Source of the DNA: Amblyomma americanum
Taxonomy: Eukaryota > Arthropoda > Arachnida > Ixodida > Ixodidae
DNA: 64,000 bases
Reading direction: 5' to 3'
NCBI RefSeq assembly: GCF_052857255.1
Contig: NC_135497.1
Coordinates: forward strand, 546,573,531-546,637,530
The translations under genes and the position numbers were made by a program. Below the pieces are notes generated by a model that was not told where the DNA came from, did not search any database, and worked only from the letters and a program-made list of their open reading frames with translations. Below are positions 24,125 through 35,829 of this stretch, piece after piece (positions within the stretch are counted from its first letter, which is position 1; the number at the start of each line of letters is the position of its first letter).

Positions 24125-24222
24125 TACGGTGGCTGCAGCTGGCAAAGGACGCGGCTAACTGTAGAGACATGCTAGATGACATAAATTTGCCCTGCAGTGG
24201 GCGTAGTTAGGCTGATGATGAT
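24125..24222 (+). mobile_element. RTE-type LINE 3' end fragment
   Basis: GGCAAAGGACGCGGCTAACT, then CCCTGCAGTGGGCGTAGTTAG and GGCTGATGATGATG match the 3' ends of the other RTE copies at 46.1, 48.8 and 52.6 kb, including the GAT-repeat tail. This is a short 5'-truncated insertion of about 100 bp. It abuts the decayed 3' end of LINE-X. Confidence 0.8.
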
Positions 24223-24229
24223 GCATTGT

Positions 24230-24636
24230 AAGCACCTGATCAGTTAAATTGTTGAAAATCAACAGACCGGACATGTTTGAAACAGAAGCCCAGGACAACA
24301 ATTATCCACAGTTTGCAAATCATTCTGGCTATTTGCTAACAGTACAATATCGTCCTCATACATTTAACTGGAGAGCCGCTGCTATGCCATCCTTCCGCCT
24401 AATCTGTATGACACGTTAGAACCGTAATTACTTTCTTGAAGCCTTCTGTTCATTTTTAACATGTAAAGCATTAAATGTTGCGGTGATAGGTCATAACCTT
24501 GTCTTAATCCTTTGCAAACCTCTACAGTTGTTGAACTCATCTCTTGCCTTGTAATTTCAGCTTTATTATCACGGCATATTTCATTTATTAAATCAATTAT
24601 GTCCTGACCGATACCTTCATTTTTTAGCATGATCCA
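24230..24636 (-). pseudogene. LINE-X RT palm/thumb fragment
   Basis: The frame at 24382-24630 reads LKNEGIGQDIIDLINEICRD, KGLRQGYDLSPQHLMLYML and then LGGRMA. Past a stop, MYEDDIVLLANSQNDLQT appears at about 24360, where active enzymes have YADD. The Ala-to-Glu change in the catalytic box, plus stops, means it is dead. It is the downstream continuation of the RT piece at 33.39-33.56 kb. Confidence 0.82.
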
Positions 24637-25029
24637 CAGAAATTCCCTGAGTCGAGTTTAGTTGAGGTGTTGAATGGTACAGGTGGGGTTAGCCTTGCTT
24701 ATTCTGCCGGCAATTGCTCCGACGTAGCGCCCCTTCTATATTAATGATGTCCTAAAGCCTGTCACATATACCCCGCTGTGCGCACAGTCTCTTATAATAG
24801 CACACATTCCTCTCCCGCAGTCACCATCTATGCACACAATCACTCCACACATTCCACTTCACAGTCCACTCCAGAAGCCATCTATGCATATATTGAGTCA
24901 AAGTAGAACATAGGCCATTGTAGTGCCACAATCCATATACACATTCACTCACGGTATAACGTAGTCCACTTCAGAAGACACCATATACGCACATATTCAA
25001 TCACAGTAGGCCATAGTCCGTTACTGCTG

Positions 25030-26434
25030 TCACCATTTAGAAGCAAGATCAGTGTAATGCAGAAATATTAAAGGAAGGCGTGCAGCCTCCCTTCTACATG
25101 TCTGGTTTCCATGCGGGCAGACGATGTTCTGAACTGTACTGTGATGGGCTCCTGTCTTCTTGAAGGAAACGAGCATCACATACCTTTCCGCGTTGTACTC
25201 TGGGCAGTACATTATATAATGTTCGATATCCCCGCACACACCACATAAAGAGCAGAGCGGAGACGATGCTATGTCGGTCTTATGCATCCATGCAGAAGTG
25301 CGAGCAGAAGCCGTGCGAATTCGATGTAGAAGGGTCACCTGAGATCTCAGTCCCTTGGTCACACATGGCTTGTGAGGCGCACACCACAGGGTACTGAAAT
25401 GATCGAGCACCGTTTTCCTGTAGGGACTTTTTCCATCTTGAGGTACTTTTTGATTGATTCCTTGAGAGAGCTTTATGGGCGACATTGTCTGCCACCTCAT
25501 TACAGGTGACTCCTATGTGAGAGGGCACCGATTGGAAATATAGAGTAAAGCCTCTGCTGTGCAGATTCTGCACCAAGCGCAGAGTGCTTATAGACAAGGC
25601 ATCAGTTGGGAATCCGCGCTCTAACCTCTGTAGGGCAGATTTTAAATCAGTTAGGATGACAACAGGTTGAGCCGGACAAGACCCTAACTTCCGTAAAGCC
25701 GCCTCAATAGCAAGACTTTCAGCCGCTGTGGAGGATACGACAGCAGTAAAGCGTACAGACCGCTTGCAGTCCAAAGAAGGAATGCAAAAAGCCGCTGCGC
25801 TAGCTTGTCTGACCTGTTCCACAGAACCACCCGTGAAAATTTGAAGATAGCGGGCATAATCTGTTTCCAAATGTTCACGTACGAACGAACGCATTGGTAC
25901 CAAAGGAGTGTTGCTTTTTGTGCTCACATGGGGAATTGTGACCTTACAGTGTAGGGTCATGAAAGAGCAGGGGTGTTTCAAACATTTCATTTGCCTTCGA
26001 ACATTAACGCCTAAAGAACTAAGAGTATTGAGTGCCAAGTAAACCTTCGACTCATATCTCTTCCAGAGCCGCTGAAGAAGGGATCGCCCAGCTACCGTCT
26101 CTCCTAGACGGCCAAGATGCATTAGTAGTCTCTGAGAAGCGGCAAGGGTAAGAGGTTTTGACAGAGACTCATGAAGTACTGCCTTATTCGCAGCCACCTG
26201 AAGAACTCCAATGGCTCCTCTTAGGTCCTTTCTGTGGAAAACTTCGAGACTTTCAAGCTGTGATGCCGAGGGAGAAATTAAAGATAATTGATACATTATG
26301 CGACTGACCAGCAGCGCTTCATGAAGTTTTATCGTTGAAGAAGGATGGTTTCCCCATTGCTCGCGTGCAATTCTACGGATCACACTGGGACACGAAGATA
26401 TAGATAAACAATCGCGTCTACAGCTTTTCGCCAC
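25030..26434 (-). pseudogene. I-type LINE copy 1: RT C-terminus, RNase H, zinc-knuckle end
   Basis: The 384-codon frame (25280-26434) carries the RT thumb/connection (SVIRRIAREQWGNHPSS). RNase H landmarks follow: the first motif IFTGGSV, where active enzymes have a D (copy 2 reads IFIDGSV), then AAESLAIEAALRKL, VILTDLKSAL, and VPSHIGVTCNEVADNVAH. A frameshift leads to 25030-25500 with SSPLCSLCGVCGDIEHYIMYCP, the Cys/His motif usual at the end of such LINEs. Loss of the first catalytic Asp plus the frameshift indicate inactivity. Confidence 0.88.
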
Positions 26435-27328
26435 TGTAGACGGGAGTCAATAATGACTCCTAGAAAACGCGTGTGTTAGAATTGACGGATGCAAGAGTGC
26501 CCGAGATCTATCTTTAACAGCGCCTGACGTCTTCCTAAACCTGGAAACAGAACAAAGCCGGATTTTTCCACTACAGAGACAATCTCACACCTTCCAGGTA
26601 AGTTTGCACCGAAAGTAGAGCCTGTCGAGCTATCAGGGATAATCGCTTGTGTTGGTAGCCAGTAATCCAAATACAAATGTCGTCAGCATATATTGACATA
26701 CTGACTCGGCTGCTATTTTTTTTTGTAACGAATTGGGAAACCCAGCCATTACAACGTTAAAGAGCGTGGGGGAAAGAGCACTTCCTTGACACACACCTCG
26801 TGATAGAACTCTTTCGGTGTTTAAGGTACTCCCTAACCGCACCCGAACCGCGCGGTCACTTATAAACTTGTAAATGATTCTTAAAACATGGCCCTGTATG
26901 CCCATGCCTTGCAAACTGTTTAGAATTTAACTCTGAAGCTCGTTGTCGTAGGCATTCGCAACGTCAATAAAATTGGCTAAGGAGGAAAGGCCAAATGCTC
27001 TCTGGTCTTCAATGTGACTGACTAAGTCTAAGATGCTATATTGGGGACTAATACCTTGGCGGAATCCTGTCATGCATGTCAGTGCATTGTTGTCCTCAAG
27101 CCACCACGATAAGCGCTCGTTTACCAGCTTCTGCATCAACTTAGCCACACAGGAGGTCAATGACACAGGGCAATACCAGGCAAGGTCCGTCGTGTGTTTG
27201 CCAGGCTTCAGTACTGGAACTACATATACCACCTTCCATGACTGAGCAACATGGCCAGTCTACCAAACTCGATTGATGAAGTTGATAAACTCCTTCCTGA
27301 GTTCTAAGAGCAGAATATTCAGCATTTT
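26435..27328 (-). pseudogene. I-type LINE copy 1: RT fingers/palm
   Basis: Fragments read VVPVLKPGKHTTDLAWYCPVSL (26927-27232), TGFRQGISPQYSILDLVSHI, LSRGVCQGSALSPTLFNVVM (26633-26914), and a degenerate active-site region in place of the YADDMCI seen in copy 2. Several frameshifts and stops are present. At 27328 the frame is cut by the AATTC-rich 3' tail of CR1#1. Confidence 0.85.
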
Positions 27329-30300
27329 AATTCAATTCAATTCAATTAAGTTTATTTTAACAGAAGTTTGGGAGGATATCTGGGCTAAAAGCTGTGAAAT
27401 CACAGCTTGACATGGCCCAGACAACCTCTACAAGACAGTGCCGACATAGTTATTAACAATAGTTAAGAGAAACAATAGATAGATCTAGAATAGCAGATAT
27501 TATACAATATAAACTTAGAGTAGTATTCAAAACACAAACAAGCTTAGTTTCCAAATAATATCGGAAATAACCCAACAATAAATCATACATTCATATTTGA
27601 ATAAAACTGTAGATTTGTACAATCATAACTGAAATCAAGATAGCTTACAGGTACGAGAAATAATAGGTCAGTGAAGCAAACATATATCATAAACGCGACT
27701 ACTTATAGTTTTGAAAATGATTCTTGAAGTAGTTTAAATGAAATTATCTTGGCACATTGATGTTGATTGAGTATTTGTGGGAGGTTGTGCTGCAATGTCT
27801 GAAATTTGTAGATTGTGCGGAAATGCGGAGTATGCCATAATTCAGTACTACGAGTAGGTATAACTGTTTTTTTGGGTGTAAGACATGCAGTTTGTACCAA
27901 AAAATTCTTCTGCTCAGTAGTTGAGAAGAAGAAAGAATGCAAAATACGAAAATCATATATGTTATTAGCTCTGACGATTTAGTAGGAGGGAAATAGCATT
28001 TGGGTCGAGTGTAGGAACGAAACATTGGCAATATTGCAAATGACCTTTTTTTGTAGTGCAAATATTTTTTGAATGTTTGTTTTTGTTGTGTCAAGCCAAA
28101 TAAGGCTACAATAATTTGAATGAGATGAAAATAGAGCATAATATATTTGCAGCTTTATTTTCGTAGGGAGAAGTGTTCGGCAACGAGAGAGTGTTCCAAT
28201 TATTGCAGAGTTTTCTACAGAGGCTATGGACTTGCGAATCCCAGCTAAGATGAGATGAAAAAATAACTCCTAGGATCTTATGTTCAAGCAAAATATAAAT
28301 TTGTTGTCCAGCATATTTAACAATATGATTAAATTTAGGTGGCTTGTTTCTTGCCCTGAAAATAACTGGTTTAGTTTTGTTGCGTTAACTTTTAGTTTAT
28401 TCGACTGGGACCAAATATTGAGTTTTCAAGTGTTTCATTGGTATTGTTATTCAATTCACCTTGTGACTAGAGAATAGAATCCTGCAGTCATCCGCATAAA
28501 TGACAAATTTCGCTGTTTGATTAATTGTAACAATATCATTTATGTAAGCATTAGGAATAAGAGGTCCCAAAACACTGTCTTGTGGGACACCGCATGTAAT
28601 AGGCAGAAAGGATGACCGTGCAGTGCCTATGCATACACATTGGCTTCTTCATGTTAAATATGATGTTATCAATTCTAACGGCTTCCCGCGTATACCATAC
28701 GACGATAGTTTGGATAATATCTTGTGGTCTAAGGAATCAAAAGCCTTCGTGAAATGAATAGAGTGCTAACGTGTAAGTATTATTTTTAGTTCTTTCTACA
28801 ATTGTCTCTTTTATTGTCAATAATGCTGTTTCGGATGATTTGTTTTTCCTGAATCCAAACTAGGCTTCAGTCAAATTGTTGTGTTTGTCTAAAAACCGCG
28901 TGATGCGACAGGAGATAAGCTTTTATAGTCCCATGAAGAATATGGGTATAATCGATATCGGCCTGTAGTTTGATGTTAAGTTCCTGTCACCACTTTTATA
29001 TATTGCTGTCACTCTAGACTGCTTCATGCCTACTAGATACACACCGGTTTCGAGCACATTATAGATGTGGACAAGTACCGAGACAATAAATTCTAAAACA
29101 TACTTTACTGGCCCCACTTGCATATTGTTAACATTTAACGCAGTGCTATTACTTAAGTTCATAATGGTCATATAAGTTTCTGTTTCGCTTGGTGGCACCA
29201 AATATAGGCTTTCCCTAGTGCTATTTATTTGTGAGCGCAGAATCGGAGTGGTGCTGTCCTGTGATACTATGTTAACAAAGTATTTGTTAAAGAGAAGCTG
29301 AAGCACTTTTCGGAAAAAGTGAGTTCCATGCAGCATTTTATAGTTTTCACTCCTCTGAAGAAGTATATCGGAAATAAACGCAAGAAGTTGTTTTTTGGAA
29401 TAAAACGGGCACCAGCGTCTCAGGGCGCCGAGCAAACGCCGCGAATGGCCGGGATCCTCGTGACGTCATCTACGGGGATCTCCGGGCAGCACCGACTGTG
29501 TTGCTGCGTAGCGCGTTGCTTCGGCTGGCTTGAGAACTGTGTTTTGCAAATTGTGGATCCGTCGTTCACCAAAGCGCGGGCCGAAAAGCGGCAAGCAAAG
29601 CAGGACGGCCAGCAGACTACCCGTGAATGGCGTCACTTCCGCCAGTTCCGTCCCCCCATTCGGCGCTTCCGGAAGCGAAGAGGGCCTTTCGGCGGCGGGT
29701 TTTTAACAAGCGATTGCGGCTCATTTTGCGAACGGAATCGAGAAAAAATTTACAGAAATAATTTTCAAAGTCCCTTCTTCCCAACAACATCGTTTCATGC
29801 AATTTGAAAACCGTTTCAGCTTCCCTTTAAAGTGTTCTGCTAAGGTTTTGCCGGTTATTTTCTTATCTTGGTGGCTTATTTTTTCGGGCGAACGGCAGGT
29901 ATTTCCGCGGCTGAGGACGGTATTGATAACTTTCCAAGTGGTATCTGGGTTACGGCGAGCAATATCAGAGAACACAACTTGATAGTAAGTTTTCTTTGCT
30001 CGCTTTAGTTCGGCATTTAATCTGTTTCTTTTCATCTTAAATTCCTGTAGTGCAGTAGACAGGCGTGTGCGAAGAAAACCATGGTATAGTTTTTCTTTTT
30101 TATCATAGCCAGATGGGCACATGTTATCCATGGTTTCCTGGCTTTTCTCGAAGGTTTAACGATTTTAAGAGGAAAGTTCGCCTCATACAGTTGTAAAATA
30201 TTGCCATGAACTGTGGATACGAATTGTGTGCATTTGTTATAAAGAATATTGGTGACCAATCTTATAAAATAATAGTATGTTTAAATGATTCCAAGGCTTT

Positions 30301-30420
30301 AGTTGTTATGCTGTGCAAAGTGATCAACTTTGGAGGAACAGATTTACGTTGCGTGTTTAAATGGTAAAGCAAAATGACCGGAAAATGATCGCTTATATCA
30401 GAAGTAATTTTTCCGGTATT
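27329..30420 (-). mobile_element. CR1-like LINE #1, 5'-truncated, inserted in I-LINE copy 1
   Basis: From 30420 leftward come the endonuclease end (DISDHFPVILLYHL), the linker (DTTWKVINTVLSRG), and the RT with RVTAIYKSGDRNLTSNYRPISI (28923-29435). Then follow YADDCRILFSS (about 28490) and the C-terminal HKILGVIFSSHLSWDSQV (28106-28291). The 3' end carries a (TTGAA)n-type tail, seen on the plus strand as AATTCAATTCAATTCAATT at 27329-27347. Frames are heavily interrupted. The I-LINE sequence resumes on both sides (27328 and 30421), which defines the borders. Confidence 0.85.
29291..29826. mobile_element. TTAA-flanked MITE 1 (536 bp)
   Basis: A GC-rich block sits inside the AT-rich CR1#1 RT/linker. 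Ends are AGAGAAGCTGAAGC (left) and the reverse complement AGGGAAGCTGAAACGGTTTTC (right). TTAA occurs at 29287-29290 and 29827-29830. TTAA duplication is typical of piggyBac-type transposases. The 162-codon open frame across it has no transposase motifs, so it is non-autonomous. Confidence 0.8.
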
Positions 30421-30507
30421 GATTAGTGATGTCGTCGGGAGCTGGTGCACACCAGTGCCGCAGGCCACTGAGTGCAGTCTGAAGCTCACGAAGCGTGAAC
30501 GGGATGT

Positions 30508-31348
30508 TGTCACATATATTAAGGAGCCTAAATTAAATTTTAAAGGAAAGAGGTGTGAACAAGACGATGTGGATTAACGGAAGAAGAAAGAAGATGAGGA
30601 AGAAGCATTCGGTGAGGTGGAGAGAGATGATTGGTGTAGAAGCATTCGGTGAGGTGGAGAGAGATGATTGGTGGAGAAGAGAAGGAGAAGATGACGACAA
30701 GGCTTACGTGGACTAACGCCAAGGCTATAAAAGGGCGAGGAAGAGCCAGGCACCGAGGAGAACAGCAGAGAAGCGGAGGCTCCGGCGGGTCAGGGACACA
30801 TTGGCTGGAAGAGAGCGACGCCGGCTACTGCTCCGGTGAGCTCGCGTTCTACGGCTTCGCATCGTGGACTTCCTGCCGTGCCTGAGCCCGTTCCGGGGAG
30901 TCAACGGAGGACGCTACCACCTGCTACGGCCAGGGGTGTCTCCAGCGCTGTTGCCACCCATCCGGGTGGTGCCCCAACGACAAAAACACCGGCGTCACCT
31001 CCATGGGCGCTTGGACCTGCAGCTTAAACGGCGCAGCCAGCGACGCCAGCCCAAGCACGTCGAATTCCGCCTCAACGCCGGCTACTGGATCTATACAACG
31101 CTGCAGCCGCGCCGAACCAACCGTGAGCACGAACGCCGACCACTAACAGTAGAACGCTAGTAGTAGACGCTGGTAGCACTGTTCCCGGGTCGTGTGTATT
31201 TATAGTCTTTGTGTTTTGTGTTAGTTTTGCTAGTTTTGTGTTCTAGTGTGTGCGTCACGTAGAGTGTATTAAATGTGCGTTTGTGTGGGTACACCTGTCG
31301 CCTAGTCCATTCTTTCGGTCCGAGTGTTATTCGGGGAGATCCGTGACA
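30508..31348. mobile_element. Solo LTR (841 bp)
   Basis: Starts TGTCACATATATT and ends GATCCGTGACA, so it has TG...CA borders with short inverted TGTCAC/GTGACA ends. It is flanked by GATGT (30503-30507) and GATAT (31349-31353), a 4/5 matching 5-bp duplication. It interrupts I-LINE copy 1 exactly where copy 2 is continuous (near 56401). It contains a TATA box and a roughly 37-bp internal direct repeat (GAAGCATTCGGTGAGGTGGA at about 30603 and 30640). No retroviral-type genes are present, so it is the product of LTR-LTR recombination. Confidence 0.72.
30726..30733 (+). promoter_or_regulatory. TATA box of the solo LTR
   Basis: TATAAAAG within GCTATAAAAGGGCGAGG lies about 220 bp into the LTR, a usual distance for a U3 promoter. 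Direction is plus if this is the true promoter. There is no other evidence of activity. Confidence 0.5.
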
Positions 31349-31380
31349 GATATCCATAATAGACCTGAAGGAAGCAGGGG

Positions 31381-31382
<2 letters not shown>

Positions 31383-31450
<68 letters not shown>
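31383..31450. repeat. (TA)n microsatellite, about 34 units
   Basis: An uninterrupted TA run inside I-LINE copy 1. The homologous spot in copy 2 (about 56438) has only TGTATATATATCTA. The tract therefore expanded after this copy inserted. Confidence 0.95.
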
Positions 31451-31453
<3 letters not shown>

Positions 31454-31499
31454 CCAGAATTAGCACGTACGAGTACGTCTGCAAGTTCCTCTGCCAAGC

Positions 31500-32560
31500 A
31501 CGCAATAGGTTTTCCTTGCGTATTGCAAGAGCTTCACAAGGCTTCGAAGGGCAAGAATCTCCAGCAAGGCTGCCAATAACTCGCCATATTCTCGTCATTG
31601 GTGCGAACACAGTCAAACTAGCGCAGAATTAGGCCCATTGTGACCTGTTCAGCTTGTTCGTGTGTCGTCTAATGGCAGAATTCAGCCTATTGAAGGTCGT
31701 CTTCAGTTCCCCCTCGTCCTTCTTCCGCATGAGTTGGCGCTCCGCCCTTCGCGCTGCGCAAAGGTTCACGTGTTTTAAATCTGGGGCCTAAAATGATCAA
31801 ATAATTTGACCGCCGTAGTTGCTTCCAGCTTATCAAAAATAATGTTGTCAATAACATCACCAGAAACACGTCCTAGGTGCTCTCTGTACTTGTGCCAGTT
31901 GACCACATTGGTAATTGTAGGACCATGCATACGAAAGTCGGCAGCAAGCACGAAAATCGGATAGTGATCACTTCCCATGCGGTCAGGCGCTGTTGAGCAC
32001 CTCACGCGGACGTCAGGTGAATGCAGTGTCAGGTTTATAGCTGTCGCGGAGGCTCGAGACCGAAAGAAAGTGGGGCTTCCGTCATGGCAACACACAGGTC
32101 CAAACTGTCAATAACGTCTACGAGCTTGCGGCGCGGGAATCCGTGTTCCTCTCACCCCAGATAGCATGATGGGCGTTGAAATCACCGCAGATGATTCGAG
32201 GAGCTGGGCAGCGGTCGCCGAGCTGCTATAAAAACAAATACATTGCTACCTTCTTCCGCGGGACACGTGCACGAATGAAATAGAAAGGGTTCGAAAGCCG
32301 AGCTGTATTCTCACAGCCGCTACCTCAGTGTCATCCGTGAAAAGATCAGCAACGCTTAGAGAAACATATGGAATTTCCCTTTTTGTGTAAAGCGCGGAAC
32401 TTCCTGCATGAAATGACTTTATGCTGCAGTTCTTATTGGTTACATATCCCGTCAAACCTCTCCCGCTTGGCAGGCCAGCTTCCGACAGGGCCAATACTGG
32501 TACACAAGTGTCTTTAAAGAATAGTTTCAGTTCTGCTAACTGACCTAAAATCGCAGCGCA
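31500..32560 (-). pseudogene. I-type LINE copy 1: APE endonuclease and RT N-terminus
   Basis: Frames at 32246-32494 (VLALSEAGLPSGRGLTGYV) and 31775-32095 (DRMGSDHYPIFVLA, NVVNWHKYREHLGR) carry the start and the GSDH-type end of an apurinic-like endonuclease. The GDFNAHH box lies between, at about 32170. Stops separate the parts. 31500-31690 holds the beginning of the RT linker. It nicks target DNA to start reverse transcription in active relatives. Confidence 0.82.
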
Positions 32561-32815
32561 GTTCTACTGCAATATAAACGGCACTTTTTGGTGCATATTA
32601 GATCCACGAGGGTTAACCTCATCTATATTATATCGCAAGGAAGTTCGCTGCGAAGTTGGTAATTAGGGACTCAAAAGAAAGCACCAGCTGTAGGTAGTTC
32701 TTCAGGTTACCAGGCGCCATCTCTGGAACATGTAAACGCAGGGCTCCAAACAAAACATGAAGAGGGTCAGACATACCTTGATTTTTGAGCTCCTTATTTT
32801 GCTCAACGTACTCAC

Positions 32816-33379
32816 TCACAACACCGGCAATAGATGCCGACGGGGACACACTCTTGGCCGCTGTAGCTGGTTTTTTTTTGTCACTTGTGCATTTGAGAGT
32901 CCTCGCCGTCGAGTCTGGCAGTGATCCGGTCGCTCAGGAACATAGACACTTTTCGCTGGTCGAACAACCGACTCGCACGCAATGAAACTTGCCGTCTTGC
33001 TGGACTCAGGTCTCTGAGGGACACTGTCGGGTAACGCAACGTCAGACTCCAACACTGGGAACTCGTCTAATCCTGGGACAGGCGCCTCAATCGGTTGGGT
33101 TTTGGGACCAGCAATAAAGGATACTCGACGATGGAGAGCGCTCACACGGAATAGACAGCCTCCGAAACTCGATTGGTGATCTCCACCGCACTTGGAGCAA
33201 GCAAAATCGGCCTTCCAGGTTTTAAAGTCGCGGTCGCCTCCGCACCGTTTACAGCGTCGATCCTTTCTGCAAACTTTGGTCACGTGCCCAAACCGTTGGC
33301 ATCTAAAACACCGTGTAGGAGCTTCAGTCAAATTGGCGACTGCGTGTTTTGTGAATCCCAGATAAATTTTTTCGGGTCG
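32816..33379 (-). pseudogene. I-type LINE copy 1: gag-like ORF1 with CCHC knuckles
   Basis: The first 35 or so codons of the open frame 32816-33484 belong to LINE-X. From RPEKIYLGFTKHAVANLTEAP onward it is I-LINE ORF1. Knuckles follow the CX2CX4HX4C pattern: CFRCQRFGHVTKVC, CKRCGGDRDFKTW (last Cys lost) and CSKCGGDHQSSFGGC. The protein would coat the element RNA. The fusion frame is an accident of insertion. Confidence 0.85.
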
Positions 33380-33392
33380 CAGGATTTCCCTG

Positions 33393-35239
33393 TTTACGTT
33401 GTAGTATGCCCCGCTTATGTTGAGAGAGGCTATATACAGAGGTTCTTTTTCTGCCATAGATATTTCTATGCATTGTGTTAGCACGAGCAGGCTATCGCCT
33501 AAGCGCCTCCAACTTCTGAACCCGTCTTAAAGTTATCCGAGTATCTTATTACTTTCTCATGTCCAACATTATCGAAAACAAGATTCAAAATTGTAAGACA
33601 CTGTTATGGAAATATGGAAGGTAATGGTCCCTTCTGCTGATAGGTAGAAAAAGTTTTCATTTAATGTGTTTTCATCGATCGTATCGAACCGTTAAGACTA
33701 CCTTAGAAAACCAACGGGGAATGCTTTGACGATAGCAAAAACGTTAATAAATAGTAAAAAGAAAGTACGTGACTGCCGTCGGGTGGTATCCGGATGTATT
33801 TATTGTCACAGTGAAATCTTACATTATTTGAAAAAATTGCGTTCATAAACGCTTTCCCACTCAAAAATAATTTTGTCCAGAATTGCTGGGTATGACACAT
33901 AACTGCGTTTTTAATTTCACAGCCTGCATTTTTAGCCTGTATGTGACGGACGTTATCCTAATTGGTCTGAAGGATCTTATATGCATCCTATCTCATTTCC
34001 CTCCATTCATTTTACTCTATCGCCAGCTGTGTGGAATTTTCTTATTTGTGATAACTGCTTTGAACGCTTTTAACAACGTTTCCTTGCTTCTTGGACCGAG
34101 CTCATTAATCAGCTTGAGTGGAATTTCGTACACCCCTGCGGGTATGCATTTAGGAGTACCTTCTTCCGCCTTTTTTCATTTAAGATAGGTCAGTTCTAAG
34201 CTGCTTTCTATTATTCTGTACTGTGTTGCTGCCTCGTTTGGGGAGATCGCACTATTGTCGCTCCTAAATGACTCAGCTGTAACTGATATGATGTAGTTGA
34301 AAGCGTCGTCTCCCTGTAATCATTTTCCCTCGGCATCTTGAATCTCTTCCTGCTTTCTTTCATTCTTTTTACACAGACACGTTATATGGCTTCAGAATTT
34401 TTTTTGCCAAGCGTTAGTTGAATGGTGAACTTTAGCCACCCAGTGATCAGCGGACTGCCCGGACGAGGACCTGCACTTGCTGTTTCGTTTGTCCATAAGA
34501 TTTACATTTTTGGTGTATTTCAACTTCAGGTAACTCCGCATTCTTTGCCTCTATGTGTTCCATTGAAGCCAAAATGACGAGAATTGGGCCTAGGAGGTTG
34601 TTCTGTAAAACGTTAGGTGCGTTGTTCCATTGAAGCCAACCGTCGTTGTTCGATGACCTCCTTAATTTTCTTATTCCACCAAGTTCGTGGCTTCCTCTTT
34701 CCTCTCCAGCACATTACTCCTTTTACTTGTTTCATTTTGTACTGAGTTGTTCTAACTATTTATAATCACACTTTTCCACAGGGCGTTTCTCAATCACTCC
34801 TATGCTGGCCGCTATTAACGCTATTTGTTCGGCGTTGAATTTTGCGTTCCCGTTTTGTCTTTTCTGCATTTCTATTTTCATCACGGCTGCCATCCGGAGC
34901 CAACACGGTTATAACTTCCCGGACTGTACTCCCCCTCTTCGTCTATTTCCATCATTGCGAGCTTGCTAAACATCCCCTCTGACCTTAAGCTGTAGTCAAT
35001 GGTCGTCTGCCTGTAACGGGATTCCCATGTGATTTGTCCCTTACACTGAATTTCTCTATTTACAATAACTAAGTTGTGTCGCTCACAGAAGTATAGCATA
35101 AACTTCCCGTTACAATCTGTGTATCCATCCAGATCCTCGATGTGGCCATTCATTTCACCCAATACAATATTATTGGCACCGCCTCCAAACTGTTTTATAT
35201 CGTCAGTTCGACACTTAGCGAGATCCTTGGTCTTTTTTT
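33393..35239 (-). pseudogene. LINE-X endonuclease C-part, linker and RT N-part
   Basis: 34881-35162 is open and reads GEMNGHIEDLDGYTDCNGKF, VIVNREIQCKGQITW and TTIDYSL, the core of an APE endonuclease (first box GDFNGH changed to GEMNGH). 33900-34800 is a decayed linker (CWRGKRKPRTWWNKKI). 33393-33560 reads GDSLLVLTQCIEISMAEKEP and LNISGAYYNVNREIL, the RT 'DxxGAYD' motif with the Asp lost. It is cut at 33392 by I-LINE copy 1 and at 35240 by CR1#2. Confidence 0.78.
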
Positions 35240-35829
35240 TTCAAATCATATCAGATATTAATTTCTTCATTCCACAAAATGAAATGCAGGGCAATGGACA
35301 AAAACCTTGCCACAAGGCAGCTTGACAAAGACTCTGCTCTCTTACATATTGTTGGAATACAGTGCAACAAAAAGCATCGCGAAGTCGTGTACTGAAACAA
35401 TACGATATATTTTTCACAATCAAACAGAATAAAAAAGAAATGAGTCACAGAAAAGAAAAGAAACTGCTGCTAAGACTAAGCAGTTTATACCTTGTGTAGT
35501 GATCGACTGCACGCACATTTATTCAAAATTCAGGAGATACACCTTAGTTCAGCTGGTTTCATGCTGTATATATTACATTTTTTGAGTGAATTCATTTACA
35601 AGCCTGCTTACCTTATTTTCAATTCTGTTCCATCCATGGCCTGTTCAAGAAAACGCAACTAACCATGATTCCTGGTTACGAAGAGAGTATTGTACGTGAG
35701 GAGATTGTTTCAGGTTAAACAGCTAAAAAAACGCCTTGTTATTGAACTTCAGGCATGTCTTGCACAGTTTTATCAACAGGTAGCAAGAAATTAAAAAACC
35801 TTGTACATTTAAAAAAGTAGCATTGAGGG

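Larger units (their letters stand above)
24650..33379 (-). mobile_element. I-type LINE with RNase H, copy 1 (5'-truncated in gag, nested hits)
   Basis: Runs from gag zinc knuckles at 33.3 kb, through endonuclease and RT, to RNase H and a 3' UTR ending at 24650. It is flanked by CAGAAATTCCCTG (24637-24649) and CAGGATTTCCCTG (33380-33392), an 11/13 matching target duplication. It is interrupted by CR1#1 (27329-30420) and the solo LTR (30508-31348). It aligns with copy 2 at 53.5-59 kb throughout. The 3' UTR (24660-25030) contains a roughly 100-bp imperfect repeat (AGTCCACTYCAGAAG at 24863 and 24963). Confidence 0.88.

Noticed and set aside
29319..29807. 162-codon open frame, plus strand
   Set aside because: It lies within the TTAA MITE, is Arg-rich because of GC composition, and shows no transposase motifs.
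32816..33484. A 222-codon zinc-knuckle gene as an intact host gene
   Set aside because: The frame fuses LINE-X RT residues to I-LINE gag across an insertion border marked by a TSD.
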